Source of the DNA: Okapia johnstoni
Taxonomy: Eukaryota > Chordata > Mammalia > Artiodactyla > Giraffidae
Direction: 5' to 3'
DNA: 64,000 nt
Assembly (NCBI GenBank): GCA_024291935.2
Contig: CM044320.1
Span: 30,348,001-30,412,000, forward strand
In this document: piece by piece, positions 1 to 12,589 of the stretch
Numbering within the stretch: the stretch's first letter is position 1
Layout of the letters: every line of letters begins with the position of its first letter
Made by a program: the position numbers and the translations under genes
Notes under the pieces: generated by a model
The model's database searches: none
What the model was told of the DNA's origin: nothing
The model's input: the letters and a program-made list of their open reading frames with translations, nothing else

Positions 1-1201
1 ATCTCCAAATATGAAAGAAATTCTACTGCTTTGGCTCAAGGATGAGAAAAGGTCAGAGATGTACCGTGAGACCTTGTACACCAACACTTCTGCTCTCTCT
101 GCAATTTGACGTAAAAAAGAGTAGATGATACCAGTGTTCTTCAAGCTATAATGTCAGTTAAATATTTGTATTTAGGAATCAGAAACTGAGCATAGACAAC
201 TCAGGGTAATACAGATTACAAAACTAAAATGCTGGGATACTAAACATATCCTGGATAGAGTCCTAATTGTTTTTTGTTTTTTTTTTTGCTTTTCCTTTTT
301 TAAATTTTCTTTTAGCTCCAATTGTTGACAATAATATTGTTTATCTTAGTGATGCAAACAAGACTCTATACTCTTATCCCAAATGAAAGGTAAAGAAAAA
401 AAAAGTTGCCTAGACATGATCTAGTTAAAGATAAAGGGGTTATGGGGAGAAGAATCATCATTGATAGGTGCATTTATAACCAGCCTATCCTTTCTTTTCA
501 AAATCTTAGATTGTCGTCTTCCTGAATAATTAGACCCATACTTTGTTTCTCTGAAAACTCTAGGCTCTGGACAAGAATTACAGGAAGATAACATGGAAAG
601 GGAATGAATCATTTTGCAAGAAAATAAAACAGAAAAGTAATTTGTGGAGTTGTAATTTGAAAATGAATGGACTGATACAGGAAAGGAAAACAAGTGATTA
701 AGGATGAAGTTTTAGTGATATGAAAATAAAGTAAGAATCAGAGGGAAATTAGGAGAATCAGAAGAAACTAATAAAAGGAAAATTTGAAATGCATTATCAA
801 TATAAGCAAAGGTAAAACATTAAGAAAGAAAATCTTCCAAATATGTTTAGGAGAAGAAAACCTATAAAAGCAGGTGGACAAAAAGGAGCTAAAATATCAG
901 TCTAAAGGTAAATCATTTATATTTGAAGATAAGGTAAAATAAATTATTTTTATTTCATTATGCACCTGCCGAGTATTAAACTTGTCAGTTACCAGGCTAA
1001 GTTAATTTCCATTAGTTGCTTTTTACTTATATGTAGGCATTCTAGACTGTTAATCACAGGAAAGTAGCAATGGAAAACGTTCAAATACTTAGTTTAAATA
1101 AAAGTAGATTTAGAAAAATCTTGAAATATTGTTACATAGATAGCCAGTGAAAAAACACCTCCTAAATCTTCCTTTATTGGTTTCTTGTCTCATTGACATA
1201 T
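1..1201. other. AT-rich intergenic DNA, no feature recognised
   Basis: I see no gene, no recognisable repeat and no splice-flanked reading frame. The stretch is AT-rich with several A and T runs, for example the T-run near 270-290. The one open frame of about 90 codons on the minus strand resembles no family I know and has no supporting signals. Confidence 0.5.
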
Positions 1202-1420
1202 GTGTTCTAAGTTGCTTCAGTCATGTTCAACTCTGTGTGACCCTATGAACTGTAGCCTGCCAGGTTCCTCTGTCAATGGGATTCTCCAGGCAAGAACACT
1301 GGAGTGGCTTGCCATGCCCTCCTCCAGGGGATCTTTCTGACCCAGGGATCAACCAATGTCTCTTATGTCTCCTACATTGGCAGGAGGGTTCTTTACCACT
1401 AGCACCACCTGACAACTCAG
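1202..1420 (-). mobile_element. Bov-tA SINE
   Basis: Reads on the minus strand as a ruminant tRNA-headed SINE. The BovB-derived tail lies at the left (gttgcttcagtcatgttcaa) and the degraded tRNA-like head at the right (ttctttaccactagcacc). Central landmarks include ctccaggcaagaacactgga. Divergence is moderate and no clear target duplication was found. Confidence 0.9.
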
Positions 1421-1580
1421 TACAGTAACAAAAGAGCTAAACCAGACCCTAAGTTTTAAGATGACTCTAATGAGCTTATTTAAAAAATAAAACAAGAAAG
1501 AGCAACAAATAACAAGTTCATTGATTAGAGTCTTATGTATTCTTCGTGCCTTCAAATCTAAATTTTTTTGGTGATTTGTA

Positions 1581-1599
1581 TTGGTTGGTTGGTTGGTTG
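1581..1599. repeat. (TTGG)n short tandem repeat
   Basis: About five copies of TTGG in a row, directly visible. It is a short microsatellite in otherwise AT-rich DNA. Confidence 0.85.
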
Positions 1600-1659
1600 C
1601 TCTGAAGTGTGGTTTGTTTTGTCTTTATTATAGTCATGAGTGCCCTCTGCTATGAATCA

Positions 1660-1935
1660 TTTGTTTTTATTACAGAAACTTTGCAGTGTGACATTTGTCC
1701 TTCTAGTGAGGCAATGTGATGTCATGACTAAGACCATGGGTTTTAGTCAGCCCAAATGTCCAGGTTCATATACTGTCTTTGACACTCAAAGCTACTTTCT
1801 GTGCCTCAGTTTCCCCATCTGTTAAATGAGACTGATTATAATATTCCCCATTTGATAGGGTTATGGTAAGGAATAAATTAATGAATATGTATCACATAAG
1901 TACCTTGTGCATAATAAGCACTAAGTTTGGCTATT
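1660..1935 (+). mobile_element. MIR SINE (ancient mammalian)
   Basis: Core landmarks of MIR are present in order: the gatgtcatgactaagaccat region, the conserved core gtgcctcagtttccccatct, then ttatggtaaggaataaatta and the tail-like gtgcataataagcactaagt. MIR is a tRNA-derived SINE long extinct in mammals. The divergence here fits an old copy. Confidence 0.85.
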
Positions 1936-2239
1936 AACATTAGAAAGGATGTCAAAAGTTTTATACTCTGAGATTTGTATTTAATCCACCATTTAATATG
2001 CTAGTTAACCTAAGAAGAGTTATCCTTCTCAACCTACTTGTAAGCAAAATTATGATGAGTAAATAAGAATTAACATATTCTTTCCAGCTATTCAGTCTTG
2101 AATACAGTTAACAGACTATGAAGCACACCAATAAGTAAAAAAGACATTTTCATATAAGGTAAATTTGTACATTTAAAGGACAAAAGAATTTTTTCTTCAA
2201 ATCTTGAAACAACTGATTTTAAAATAAAAGTGGGCTCAA
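1936..2239. other. AT-rich DNA, nothing recognised
   Basis: No gene or repeat family could be identified in this short AT-rich stretch between the MIR and the L1 3' end. Confidence 0.4.
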
Positions 2240-2345
2240 GAGGGAGAGGATATATGTATACTTAAGCTGATTCATGTTGTACAGCAGAAACCAACACAAT
2301 ATTGAAAAGCAATTATCCTCAAATTAAAAATTAAAAAAGTAAAGA
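2240..2345 (+). mobile_element. Ruminant L1 3' end fragment
   Basis: Matches the 3' untranslated end of ruminant L1: caagagggagaggatatatg, then gcagaaaccaacacaatatt, then caattatcctcaaattaaaa with an A-rich tail. Only the last ~100 bases are present, so this is a severely 5'-truncated insertion. The same tail occurs at 53,500-53,630. Confidence 0.8.
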
Positions 2346-5300
2346 AATTTAAATTCCTTCAAAGTAAATAACAATTAAATCCTTGGATAGTCAGAAAATA
2401 TTATTCTCTAAACTGATTTTTTTAAAAAGGTTCTGCCTGGAATTAAATAAATGTAAAACCTATTTTGTCAAAATTGTTAAAAAAAAAAAAAAACTGACAA
2501 TTTGACTAAATCTCGGGGAAACTGTCTCTTACAGACTATATCTTTAAGCATTTCTATGAGGTCAACACTATTCAAAAATAAAAAAAAAAGAGGAGGAAGT
2601 TTAACGGAGAAGAGAGAGAGAAAAATAAAAGTTACTAGAACCCAAGAAACAAATTCATTGATTGGACCAATTTTCGTTATTTTATTGAAAAGCAGATGAA
2701 CATAAGATTTGTTATGACTGGAATTTGGATAAAAAAGGGAATGTTGATAACTTGAAAGTTCTTTAGACATTTATTTGAAGGTGGATTTATAGCTGTCACA
2801 AAAGTCAGTAAACTATGTCATTACAATAACACATTCAGTTCTTTCTGTACAAAGAAGAACATCAAATCCCTTTCCAAGATCCCATATTAATTGTTAATCC
2901 ACTATTTGTTTTTTTTGTCTAATGCCACCTTAAAAAAAATCTGTTGGTTAGAAGTAGTAGAAGAAAAAATTGTGAAAAGCAAATATAGGAGGCAAAGTTG
3001 GGAAAGGAGTTAGAAGAGGACTTAAGAGTCTGTAAGATGGGCCCTTTTCTCAAATACAGCAAAATATCTTATCCTATTGTGACTGAACTCTGTATTTAAC
3101 CTCATTACTTTCTCTGCATTATCAATAAATTCATATCTGGATGAAAACTATTTGGATACGAGAAATAAGGACAATAGCAAGAAGATATGATTTGTATTCA
3201 GACTATCATCCACAACTTCATATGAATGAATTTACTGCAGATTAATTTTCCCAACATTTCATTGAACTCATCAACACAGTATGGAGGAGACTCAGAGGGA
3301 GGTAGGAAGGGGTAATTTGGGTTTTTAAACACGCTCTAAAGTGATGCCATACTAGTCTATCACTCTCCCTAGCTCCCTGCTTCCAAAAGAGTATACTTGA
3401 TGGGACTGAAGTTTGAATAAATAGAAAAACGGTATAATAGAAAAAGAGGAGGATGCATAAGAGAGGCTGAAAGTGCTGAAGACAAAATTTATAGTGGTGA
3501 AGACACTCTATCTAGGCTACCCCTGCACCTCAGAGAAAAAAACGCTTTTCCTGTCCCTTTTGAACCACAAGCTCCCCTTGACTACCAGTTCTAAACCTGT
3601 TAGAACTGTAGCCCAGTCACAAATTTGTAGATTAAATAAGCTTTTGCGGGCTGATTATCCAAACACAATTCATAACTTTATTTCTGTAGATAAATGTGTT
3701 GTAAATTCCAAACTATTTGAAACAACCTGTTCACAAGTTTGGGACAGCTTGCACACTGTGTGTTTTGGATTTAGGCAGCTAAATGACACCTTACTGGATA
3801 AAAACCTATTATGACATGTGATTCATACAACTATTATTAATCTTCAATAAATTCTGCTGGAGTAAGTACCCGAAGGTGTGCTAACTTAATTTAAACCTCT
3901 GCAAAATTTGGCTGGTAATTTTCCAAGAACAGATTGACTCATGATATTTTCGATGTCCCAAAATTTGTCTTTCAGTCATAAATGAAAGAATACCATGTTG
4001 CACATTTCAACACTTATGTCTTCAATCTTAAATAAAAATGAAGTCTAAATGTGGCCAATAACAAACAAGAACCAATCAAGAATATCAAAGTTTAAAACTT
4101 TTTTATTTTTAAAACAGAAATCAAAACTTTTGAATTAATAATAAAAAGCATGCACAGATTATCAAAAATTAAAACATGTGATGTGACTAAAGATGTGATA
4201 CTAAGCTTTCTCATATACATGACCTAAAATGCTATACATAATTTTTCTATGTTGTTCAATGTCCTTTGCAATCATTATCCAATTCTTATTTACAATATAT
4301 GTTAGAAATATGGTGAAATATTTTATTTTTAATATATATGATAAAGAATTTATTGCTTTTATCATAAATCAATCTAGAGCTATGTCAGTAGAAACCTATA
4401 TATGTTTCTCATTCTGGGTCCATACCTAGCTATAAATTGTCACTCATTTATTTGAAATTAAAGATCAGTATCAACATTAACAGAAAGCTACGTAATAACT
4501 GTCTGAGTGTTGCATCCCTATAAAAGGAATAAATCGATTTTCCATGTGCTCTACTAATTTATCACCTTCCAATATTACATATAAAAATTTTGAGTATGTA
4601 GGAAGCTTAAAACCATCAATCACACTGTTTCTTTCCTCCATTAAGTTTTTATATGTATTTTTTTCTTAGTTCTTTCAATCATTGCCTTTCTGAATTTAAA
4701 TTATACTGAATAATATTTAATTTTCAACTAAAGCTATATATACTCAATTCTTGCTGTGAAACATGAGGTAATTACTATACATTATCTCTACCTATCCTCC
4801 TCCCTCACCTCAAAAAAATTAGCTATAATGTAATTATGAAGTTTTATCATTTAGGTCCTTTTTATCACATTTTGACCACTATAGCTTTAAATATTAAAAA
4901 AAAAATTAACACTAACAATATTGTTTTAAACTGTAGGCCAAGGTGTTACTGAGCTTATAAAAAAATGCAGTCTTATATCTTAATTTTTCATCTTTAAAGG
5001 GGAACCTTCCAAGTACCAGTACCTAACAAACTCCCTTTCATTTACTTCCTGGCTTCCTTCCTTCCTACAGTCATACTTCACTGCCTGAATTCTGTATATG
5101 CCTTTTCCTAAGACGTCTTGTTTTGTTTTTCTAGTTGATCCTCTTGAGTAAGCTTTCCACATAGGGCAAGTGAGTAATAACCTGAGTTATCACATGATTG
5201 AAAGTATCTTTTGCATAATATAAAATACAGTTAAATGTCTTTCTTCCCTTCCAACTATGAAGACATTGCTTCATTTATCTTTAAATATTCACTGCCACTG

Positions 5301-6108
5301 GTGACATTCTTGTTCCTTTAAATATAATTTTCTTCACATATATATGTATACACACATACATATTTGCTTTCAAACTATATGACATATCATATATATCATA
5401 TGAATATATATAAATTTTGCCCAGTTTATGAGAAGACTACCATTAATATTGGGAGGTAAGGGGACGCATTTTAAAATGCTTTTCTTTTAACAATTTCCAT
5501 TTTGTGGTTGTCTTATTCCTAATATAGTTAAAACATATGCCAACATGACAACACTTCTGGCCTATTCCTATTTATCCTTTCAGACAGAAAGAGAGATGGA
5601 GCTTTCCTTTCCTCCTCACCCTCGACCCCACATCATGCTGTATCTGTTCTTCATCATCCCAAGGAACCATATAGCCCCTGAACTGTAGCTTGGGGCCAAG
5701 GAAGAGCACCTAGCAACAAGTTCTTCCCAGGGAGGCTGGGCTGGAGAAGACCTGGGTAAACACTGGCTGTGGGTTGGGCTGTTTGGACAAGAACTCCTTG
5801 TTCTGAGTCCTTGATGTATTGTACTGAAGAGCAAGAAGCAGTGTCTTGGGTCTGCATGGGCATACACCCGTGGCCCCTCACATTCTTCTCTTTGGGTGCC
5901 ATGATCAGAACAGAACCAACAGAGGTCCTTCTAAAAGCTCTGGTAGTCTGAATCTGAAGCTCAACATGTTAAGAGATTTCAAACACTTTCAAATTATGTC
6001 TATACATGGTTCCTCAACCAGGAGCCAGGATCTACTCAGAGATCTCCAAGTCTAGTTTTACTACTTACATACCTAATTATGTTTCCTAATCTGTAATAGC
6101 CAACATTT
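2346..6108. other. Long AT-rich intergenic stretch, no gene recognised
   Basis: I recognise no interspersed repeat and no credible gene. An open frame of 113 codons on the plus strand at 3473-3814 has no familiar domain, no clear splice or start context and AT-rich codons, so I treat it as chance. A degenerate TATA/CACA-rich patch sits at about 5335-5415. A somewhat more GC-rich patch lies at about 5580-5900 with no identifiable function. Confidence 0.45.
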
Positions 6109-6353
6109 TAGTCAATACATGTTGTTGTTTAGTTGCTAAGTTGTGTTCAACTCTTTTGCGATCCCGTGGACTGTAGCTCGCCAGGATGCTCTGTCCAGGG
6201 GAGTTTTCCAGGCAAGAATACTAGAGTGGGTTACCATCTCCTTCTCCATGGCATCTTCCCAACCCAGCAGGATTGAACCCACGGCTCCTGCCACGTCCCC
6301 TTCAGGGAAATTCTTTATTGCTGACCCACCAGGGAAGTCCATAGTCAATATAT
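6109..6353 (-). mobile_element. Bov-tA SINE with target-site duplication
   Basis: Full-length minus-strand Bov-tA. The tail side is left (gttgctaagttgtgttcaac) and the tRNA-like head right, ending ccaccagggaagtcc. It is flanked by a 12-base duplication differing at one site: tagtcaatacat (6109-6120) and tagtcaatatat (6342-6353). Elongated open frames on both strands here are SINE shadows. Confidence 0.92.
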
Positions 6354-7490
6354 GGCCTTGGTACTAATCAGGAAATTCCATGACAGTGACTAACTATACC
6401 TAGGTTACCACTATATTATTTTTCTATAATATGTTTTATACACACACATACACATACACACACTTGTGAACAGGTTGGTTTTCAATTCTGATTATTTAGC
6501 TCACTTTTTAAAGAAAATCATAGAACACAGCTGTTAAACAAATTATTTCTAAATGAGGAAACCTGAAATATAAGATAAGGTTTGTTTTGTTTGTTTCTTT
6601 TCCAAGATGTGAGTTCTTAGGCATATTTCTTCAAGAGATTCATAAATGTTATTAAATTGATGTTCATTTTTTCTAAATTTTCATTTAATATCCAATAGTT
6701 ATTCTTCCCCATTCATAAATATAATTCCTTGTTTTCTACAAGTGTACTCAATTATAACTAGGAAAATCAACTAGAGTTCCTCATACAGTGATATATGAAA
6801 ATATTGCCAAAGTCACTGGAATATTTATGGCAACACTCTATTGCAATATGCAATATTGATTTAATAATTTAAGAACTCCTATAGTGTACTACCTAGAGGC
6901 CAGAGACTATATCATTTTCTATATGTGATCAGCATCCAGGATATTCAATGAAGTGTGACTGATGGAGATAGGTACACAGAATGATCTCCTTGATAAAGAA
7001 GTGAGCACTAAAGAACATTTCAAACTGGAACTCCAATTCTAAGCCTTGGGAAATATATTTGGAGAAAGTATTTTGAATAACTATAAACATAAACTGCTGG
7101 CTTTTCATAAAATTCCATTTTTATGACCTACAGAACATTCTTTTATCTCATAGTTTTCAGCCTCAAGCCAGAAGAGATGCCACATTCAGTTTTGAAGTTG
7201 GAAAGAACTGGAATGCTCATAATATTCAAGTGAGTGCAACTTTTTCCACTTCTTTTATATATATGATATAGAGAACTGGGCAGTCAGGGTGGAGAACCAT
7301 TGTTATTTTTATTCATAAGCCTATGAGTCTCCTAAATCTCCATTCAGAGATGTGTACAAATGTGTCTAGAGCCCCACAGTGGTCAACCATTTTAACAAAA
7401 TCAGGTATACAGTTGATGGCAATCATGGTTTGGTGACTTAGAGTATTGGTACCACTTACTGACCCTGGAGGTTTTAATGTTACCTACTCT
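6354..7490. other. AT-rich DNA with a short CA-rich tract
   Basis: No gene is seen. An imperfect CA/CATA microsatellite lies at 6439-6463. Text near 6890-6950 (aggccagagactatatcatt) weakly resembles the 3' part of L2/MIR elements but is too diverged to assign. Confidence 0.4.
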
Positions 7491-8070
7491 ATCACTGCAG
7501 ATGGTGACTGCAGCCATCAAATAAAAAGACGCTTACTCCTTGGAAGATAAGTTATGACCAACCTAGACAGCATATTAAAAAGCAGAGACACTACTTTGCC
7601 AACAAAGGTCCATCTCATCAAGGCTGTGATTTTTCCAGTAGTCATGTATGGATGTGAGAGTTGGACTATAGTGAAAGCTGAGCATCGAAGAATTGATGCT
7701 TTTGAACTACAGTGTTGGAGAAGACTCTTGAGAGTCCCTTGCACTGCAAGGAGATCCAAGCAGTCCTTCCTAAAGGAGATCAGTTCTGAGTGTTCATTGG
7801 AAGGACTGATGTTGAAGCTGAAACTCCAATATGTTGGCCGCCTGATGGGAAGAGCTGACTCACTGGAAAAAACCCTGATGCTGGGAAAGATTGAAGGAGG
7901 AGAAGGGGACGACAGAGGATGAGATGGCTGGATGGCATCACCGACTCAATGGACATGAGTTTGAGTAAACTCCGGGAGTTGGTGATGGACAGGGAGGCCT
8001 GGTGTGCTGCAGTCCATGGGGTCGCAAGCAGTCAGACACGACTGAGCGACTGAACTGAACTGAACTGAAC
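7491..8070 (+). mobile_element. BovB (RTE) LINE, 5'-truncated 3' end
   Basis: Sense-strand 3' portion of BovB. It opens with atcactgcagatggtgactg and closes with repeated tgaactgaac units. An open frame at 7554-7922 (122 codons) keeps the C-terminal part of the RTE polyprotein beyond the reverse transcriptase, with recognisable segments VVMYGCESWT and CWRRLLRV. The RT and endonuclease domains are absent. Short flanking actct motifs at 7486-7490 and 8069-8073 could be the target duplication. BovB is a horizontally acquired LINE family of ruminants. Confidence 0.93.
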
Positions 8071-8104
8071 TCTACCTTTTAAAATAACACGTCCTCATGG
8101 AAAT

Positions 8105-8176
8105 CTGTATATGTTAATATACATTTATATGCATATATATATGAATCACAATATATATGAATCACATATATAATTT
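8105..8176. repeat. AT-rich tract with a perfect 16-base tandem duplication
   Basis: The unit atatatatgaatcaca occurs at 8135-8150 and again immediately at 8151-8166, inside a longer TATA-rich run. This is a simple local duplication, probably by slippage. Confidence 0.85.
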
Positions 8177-8466
8177 TTATTTTTCTAAGCAGCCACATTT
8201 TTAAAGAGTTAAAGAACAAGTTAAAGAGAAGGGTGAAAATAATTTGAATGATTTACTTTACCCAATATATCCAAAGTACATTCAATTCAACATGTAATTA
8301 TATTAAAGATAATATATTTTAAACTCATAATTTAAATTCATATTTTCTTACTAAGCCTTTGAATTGAGCACATGTTTAGCACGTCTTCATTTTGACTAGT
8401 CATATTTCAAGTGTTCAGCAGTCACATCCAGTGGCTACCTTATAGGGCAGCACAGCAGATGTGTCA
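8177..8466. mobile_element. Old mammalian interspersed repeat, probably a MER-type DNA transposon
   Basis: Phrases such as acccaatatatccaaagtac and cagtggctaccttatagggc, with a closing gcagcacagcag, recall a common mammalian repeat that normally ends ...GTGGCTACCGTATTGGACAG. I cannot name the subfamily from memory with confidence, and the ends are uncertain. Confidence 0.5.
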
Positions 8467-9596
8467 TTTTATGCCCTTGCCAGCCCTTTTCAGATTCTTG
8501 CAAACAATCAAACCAGCCTAGGCAAGAACCTGAGCTAAATCTTGGAGAGCAAGTAGCAGAAAATATTCAGGTTTACCAGTCACTAGTACCTGGAGTCCAT
8601 TGTGCTGAACCAAGCCTGGATACCTCAAGTCCCTAAGGAAAGCCTTAAGCATCTGTGTTTAGAAATGGGTGGTGTCCTCATCACTTTATACCAATAATGG
8701 AGCATAGAAGCAGACAGCGTGGTGCTTTGGGGACTTTTAAGCATCTTTTGTTTCCTTCTCTCTCCAATCTTTTTTGGGTAGCTCCAATGCTTGGTTCGTG
8801 CTTTTAGATGAGATGTTTAGTTTCCCCAAAGATAAATAAGATGGTAGCACTGTGCCATTCTGTGGAATAATGTGAATAATCATGGGAGCAGAATATTGGC
8901 TTTTGAAATATGTCTATCATCTGAAATCACCTGAACAGTTACTGCAGAAGAGGGCATCAGTTTTCCTCATCTATAAATTTAGGAGTTAGGATAGATGAAT
9001 TGGGAACTTAACTTTCTTATGCTAGAATTATATAATTACTACATAAATTAAGTAAATATCATAAAGTCATAAATATGAAATAGGTTACTAAAAGGACTAA
9101 AGCCCTTAAAATTCAGAATTATAAACATTCTAAATCTATGAAAATTTTTATTTATAAAATGCTATTAGAGAAAAAAAGTTGTTTTTTTTTAACAGAAAAT
9201 GAGATTTCTATGGTGTAGATGTTGACCAAGGAGAAACTTATGTACAGACCAGATTTCCTATAAATTTTGTCCCAATTTATAATTTGTCAAATTATTTCAT
9301 GTGGAGTAAGGAAAGTTATTTTTACAGATAGAAGTTTACAGTAGTCTCCATTACACATATTTTAAAAGGAAATGAACTAAAAGAGAAATGAAACAAAATT
9401 TTAAAAAAATGAAACTCCATGTGGTTTTGAATTTGGAAAATCAGAATCCTCAAAAATGATCAGAGACAACAACAGAAACAGCCTACTTTCTAAATTATTT
9501 TCCAATTCTAAGATTATAAACTCAGAGAAAAACTTTTTCAACAGGACAACCTCTGTGATAAGTGCTACAAGTGGAGGAAGTTTAGACTGTGCATGT
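8467..9596. other. No feature recognised
   Basis: Mixed-composition then AT-rich DNA. No gene, repeat family or strong motif was identified. Confidence 0.4.
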
Positions 9597-9709
9597 GCAT
9601 GAGTATGAGCCAACTCCCGGAGACAGTGAAGGACAGGAAAGCCTGGCGTGCTGCAGTCCATGGGATGGAAAAGAATTGGACACAACTGAGTGACTGAAGA
9701 ACAACAAAC
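9597..9709 (+). mobile_element. BovB LINE 3' tail fragment
   Basis: The last ~110 bases of BovB in sense orientation: ccaactcccggagacagtga, then gcgtgctgcagtccatggga, then gacacaactgagtgactgaa, ending in an acaacaa tail. It abuts the next SINE tail to tail. Confidence 0.85.
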
Positions 9710-9902
9710 GTTGAGTCACTCAGTCATGTCTGACTCTTTGTGTCCAGGCTCCTCTGTCCATGGGATTTCCCAGGCAAGAACACTGGAATGGGTTGTCATT
9801 TCCTCCTCCAGGGAATCTTTTTGACCAGGAATCAAATCTGCTTATCCTGCATCTTCTGCTTTGGTAGGCAGATTCTTTACCACCGCACCACCTGGAAAAC
9901 CC
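9710..9902 (-). mobile_element. Bov-tA SINE
   Basis: Minus-strand Bov-tA: tail gagtcactcagtcatgtctg at left, head gattctttaccaccgcacca at right. A small internal deletion follows gtctgactctttgtg, because the usual gaccccatggactgtagccc segment is shortened. Confidence 0.9.
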
Positions 9903-10972
9903 TAAGTTTGGATTACAAAGGCCTACAAGGTGCACAAAGCATTGGCGAAACATCTAGCTCAGTCTTGGGTCAGGGAAAACTTCCTAAGGAGGAGACTCTT
10001 CACCTGAAGCTGAGCCCTGGGTGACTCAGAAACCCACTAAAGGGTGAATGTAGGAGCTGGTTGTATATCAGCATGTTTCCTACAAAGCAACACTATGCTC
10101 ACAATTCTAGAAGGAAGAGAGAATATGGCCCATTTCACGAAATAGCAAATTGTCCAGTATGAACTGGATCTCTGATTATAGTCAAGTAGTGAGGAGAGAC
10201 TGGATGGAAATGTATAATCTGTGTTATCATCAACATCTGATACATGAGGAAATCAAAAGAAACTCTGAATAGTGAATAGCTGAAAATGTCAAAATAAGGG
10301 TTAATTTCTAACTGTACACATTTTCTTTCTATAAATCTAGTGCTTCCCTAAAATCGGCACTAACTGCTTAAATTAGACTTTCTGTAGATCTAGTAAATCA
10401 AAGTTTGAAAATAGCGCTTAGTAAATACTGAGCAGACATTTGATAAAATGGACAGATAATCATAATTAGTACAATTGTTTCTTTATAAATATGTGTCTTT
10501 AAAGTATTTGAAAATGATTTAAAATTGTGTGTTCTCTTAAACATTTTAAGTACCCCTCTGCAAGCTCATATACTACAAACATCATCTGAATCATTTTTTT
10601 GTTGTTACTGAAGAGAGAAACTACTGCCCCATGTTTGTAAAAAGAGCTATATATTCTAAGTCAGGACGACTAGCATTTTTAAAATATTTCTGTTTTTATA
10701 TAGTTCCTTCTTTAACTAATATTAAGTTGACATACATACTAAAAGCAGACAACTTAAAAGTTTGTAGTTAGATTACAATGGCCAAGTTGGGTCTATGATT
10801 TCTCACAATATGTGATCTAAGGAGTATGCGTAGTGAAAAAAAAGAACTTAAAAAAGTAAAATACTATTGCTAAATGAATAACCTTTGTAGATACACAAAG
10901 GAAATCTACTCTCCTTCCTTGAAATTATGCTCTTCCATTTTTTATTTCTGAGAAGAAAAGCAAAAGGGTACC
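9903..10972. other. No feature recognised
   Basis: Unassigned AT-rich DNA after the SINE. No gene or clear repeat is seen. Confidence 0.4.
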
Positions 10973-11440
10973 AGTATTAGTTTCCAGTTGCTGCTTTAAC
11001 AAATTATCACAAGCTTAGTGACTTAAAACAACACACATTTTTATTTTAAAGTTTTGGAGGTCAGAAGTACAAAAGTGGTCTCACTGGGCTAAAATTAAGG
11101 TATTGGCAGAGCTGCATTTTTTTTATGGAAGATCTTGGGGAGAATTTGTTTCTTTTGCCTTTTCTAGCCTCTTAAGATTTCCTACATTACTTGGAACATG
11201 GCCCCCATACATGTTCAAAGCTAGCAATGTTGAATCTTTCTCAGAAGGCAATCTCTCTGCCTCCTTCTTCCCCATTTAAGGGCCCTTATGATTATACTGG
11301 GCCCACCTGGATTAATCAGGATGCTCTCTTTATTTGAACTGACTGGCAATCTCAATTTCATCTGCAACTTTAATTCCCACTCACTATGTCATATAACATA
11401 GTTTTTATATGTTGCAGGTATTAGTGTGTGGATATCTGGC
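10973..11440. mobile_element. Old mammalian interspersed repeat, family not assigned
   Basis: The string tagtttccagttgctgcttt, with cttaaaacaacacacatttt, tggaggtcagaagtacaaaa, gggcccacctggattaatca and tttcatctgcaactttaatt in this order, matches a widespread mammalian repeat. That repeat usually starts TTAGTTTGCTAGGGCTGCC. I do not recall its class securely. Both boundaries are approximate. Confidence 0.6.
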
Positions 11441-12297
11441 AGCAGGGGTGGGGTTGGCCTACCATAGAAGCTATCAGAGTAAGAAAAATTTTAACGTACA
11501 CTTGGTGTTAATTATATTTTATTTTTGCCCAATAAGATTTGATTGGGACATGATGTCAGGCTTTCATGCAATCTCAGACAAAAATCCCTGTCCTCATGAA
11601 GTTTGCAGAGAGAAAATAAGTCACATGTACCAAGTAAAAATTTGGGGGGGGGGGGCGGTGGTAAAGGCTTTTCATCACTTTAAGTACTCATTAAGTAAAA
11701 AAAAAATAATGTTATTTACCAACATCAATCAAATTAATTGAATAATGTAGCAATAATAAATTATATTTCATTACATGACTCATAATGCACTATTAGAAGA
11801 ACAAAATATGTCTTTCATCAACTGGGTGACTCATAAGCCTATAGAGAAAGTAAAAAAATAAAAAGAAAAACTTAATCAACTGACAGAACTACATGATTCT
11901 AAACAACTGATTTGAATGATCTTTTATTTCATCAAAATGAACGATATTTTTTTTCACTGAAGCGACAGACCATTATACTATCAAGTAGGGGTGGTATCAG
12001 ATTTATAAAGTATCCATGAAAGCCTTCATTTAATGGTCTAGGAAAGAAAAAATAGTTTAGGGGAATCATAATTCCCATTTATGATCCTTCAAAGATTTGT
12101 GTGACAAACTTCATCAAGTTAGCAAAACTTTTTTTATACCGCATTCTCTCTTGGGAAAAAAAAAAAAAAAAAGCTTGAAATTCTACTTTAAAGTTTATCT
12201 CCTTGTGTCAATCAAAGGCTCATCTAAAAAAAAAAAATCACTCCTTAACTCTTAGCTAGGAAAAAATATTTATTTTCTCTTCTAAACTACAAATGTA
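11441..12297. other. Unassigned DNA with a long G run
   Basis: No gene recognised. A run of G with one C lies at about 11643-11660, and A runs at 12155-12172 and 12225-12237 are visible. The 110-codon plus-strand frame at 11409-11741 spans this low-complexity material and has no recognisable domain. Confidence 0.4.
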
Positions 12298-12505
12298 GTG
12301 AAGTGTGAAATCGCTCAGTCGTGTCCAACTCTTTGCGACCCAATGGACTGTGGCCTACGAGGTTCCTCCATCCATGGAATTTTCCAGGCAAGAATACTGG
12401 AATGGGTTGCCATTTCCTTCTCCAGGGGATATTCCTGATCCAGGGATTGAACCTGGGGCTCCTGCATTGCAAACAGATGCTTTTACTGTCTGAGCCACCA
12501 GCAAA
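12298..12505 (-). mobile_element. Bov-tA SINE
   Basis: Minus-strand Bov-tA: left tail tcgctcagtcgtgtccaact, middle ggcaagaatactggaatggg, right head tttactgtctgagccaccag. It is well preserved. Confidence 0.92.
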
Positions 12506-12589
12506 TCGTAGTAGAGTTCAGTTAATTACTAGTTTTACTTGCTATTACAGTCAATAAGGCTAACTTCAATGATTGGTTTAACATGCTAT

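Noticed and set aside
3473..3814. 113-codon plus-strand frame that might be a small gene
   Set aside because: No recognisable domain, no clear start context or splice-bounded structure, and AT-rich codons like the surrounding noncoding DNA.
7554..7922. 122-codon frame considered as a host gene
   Set aside because: It is the C-terminal end of the BovB polyprotein; the same protein text recurs in the other BovB copies in the window.
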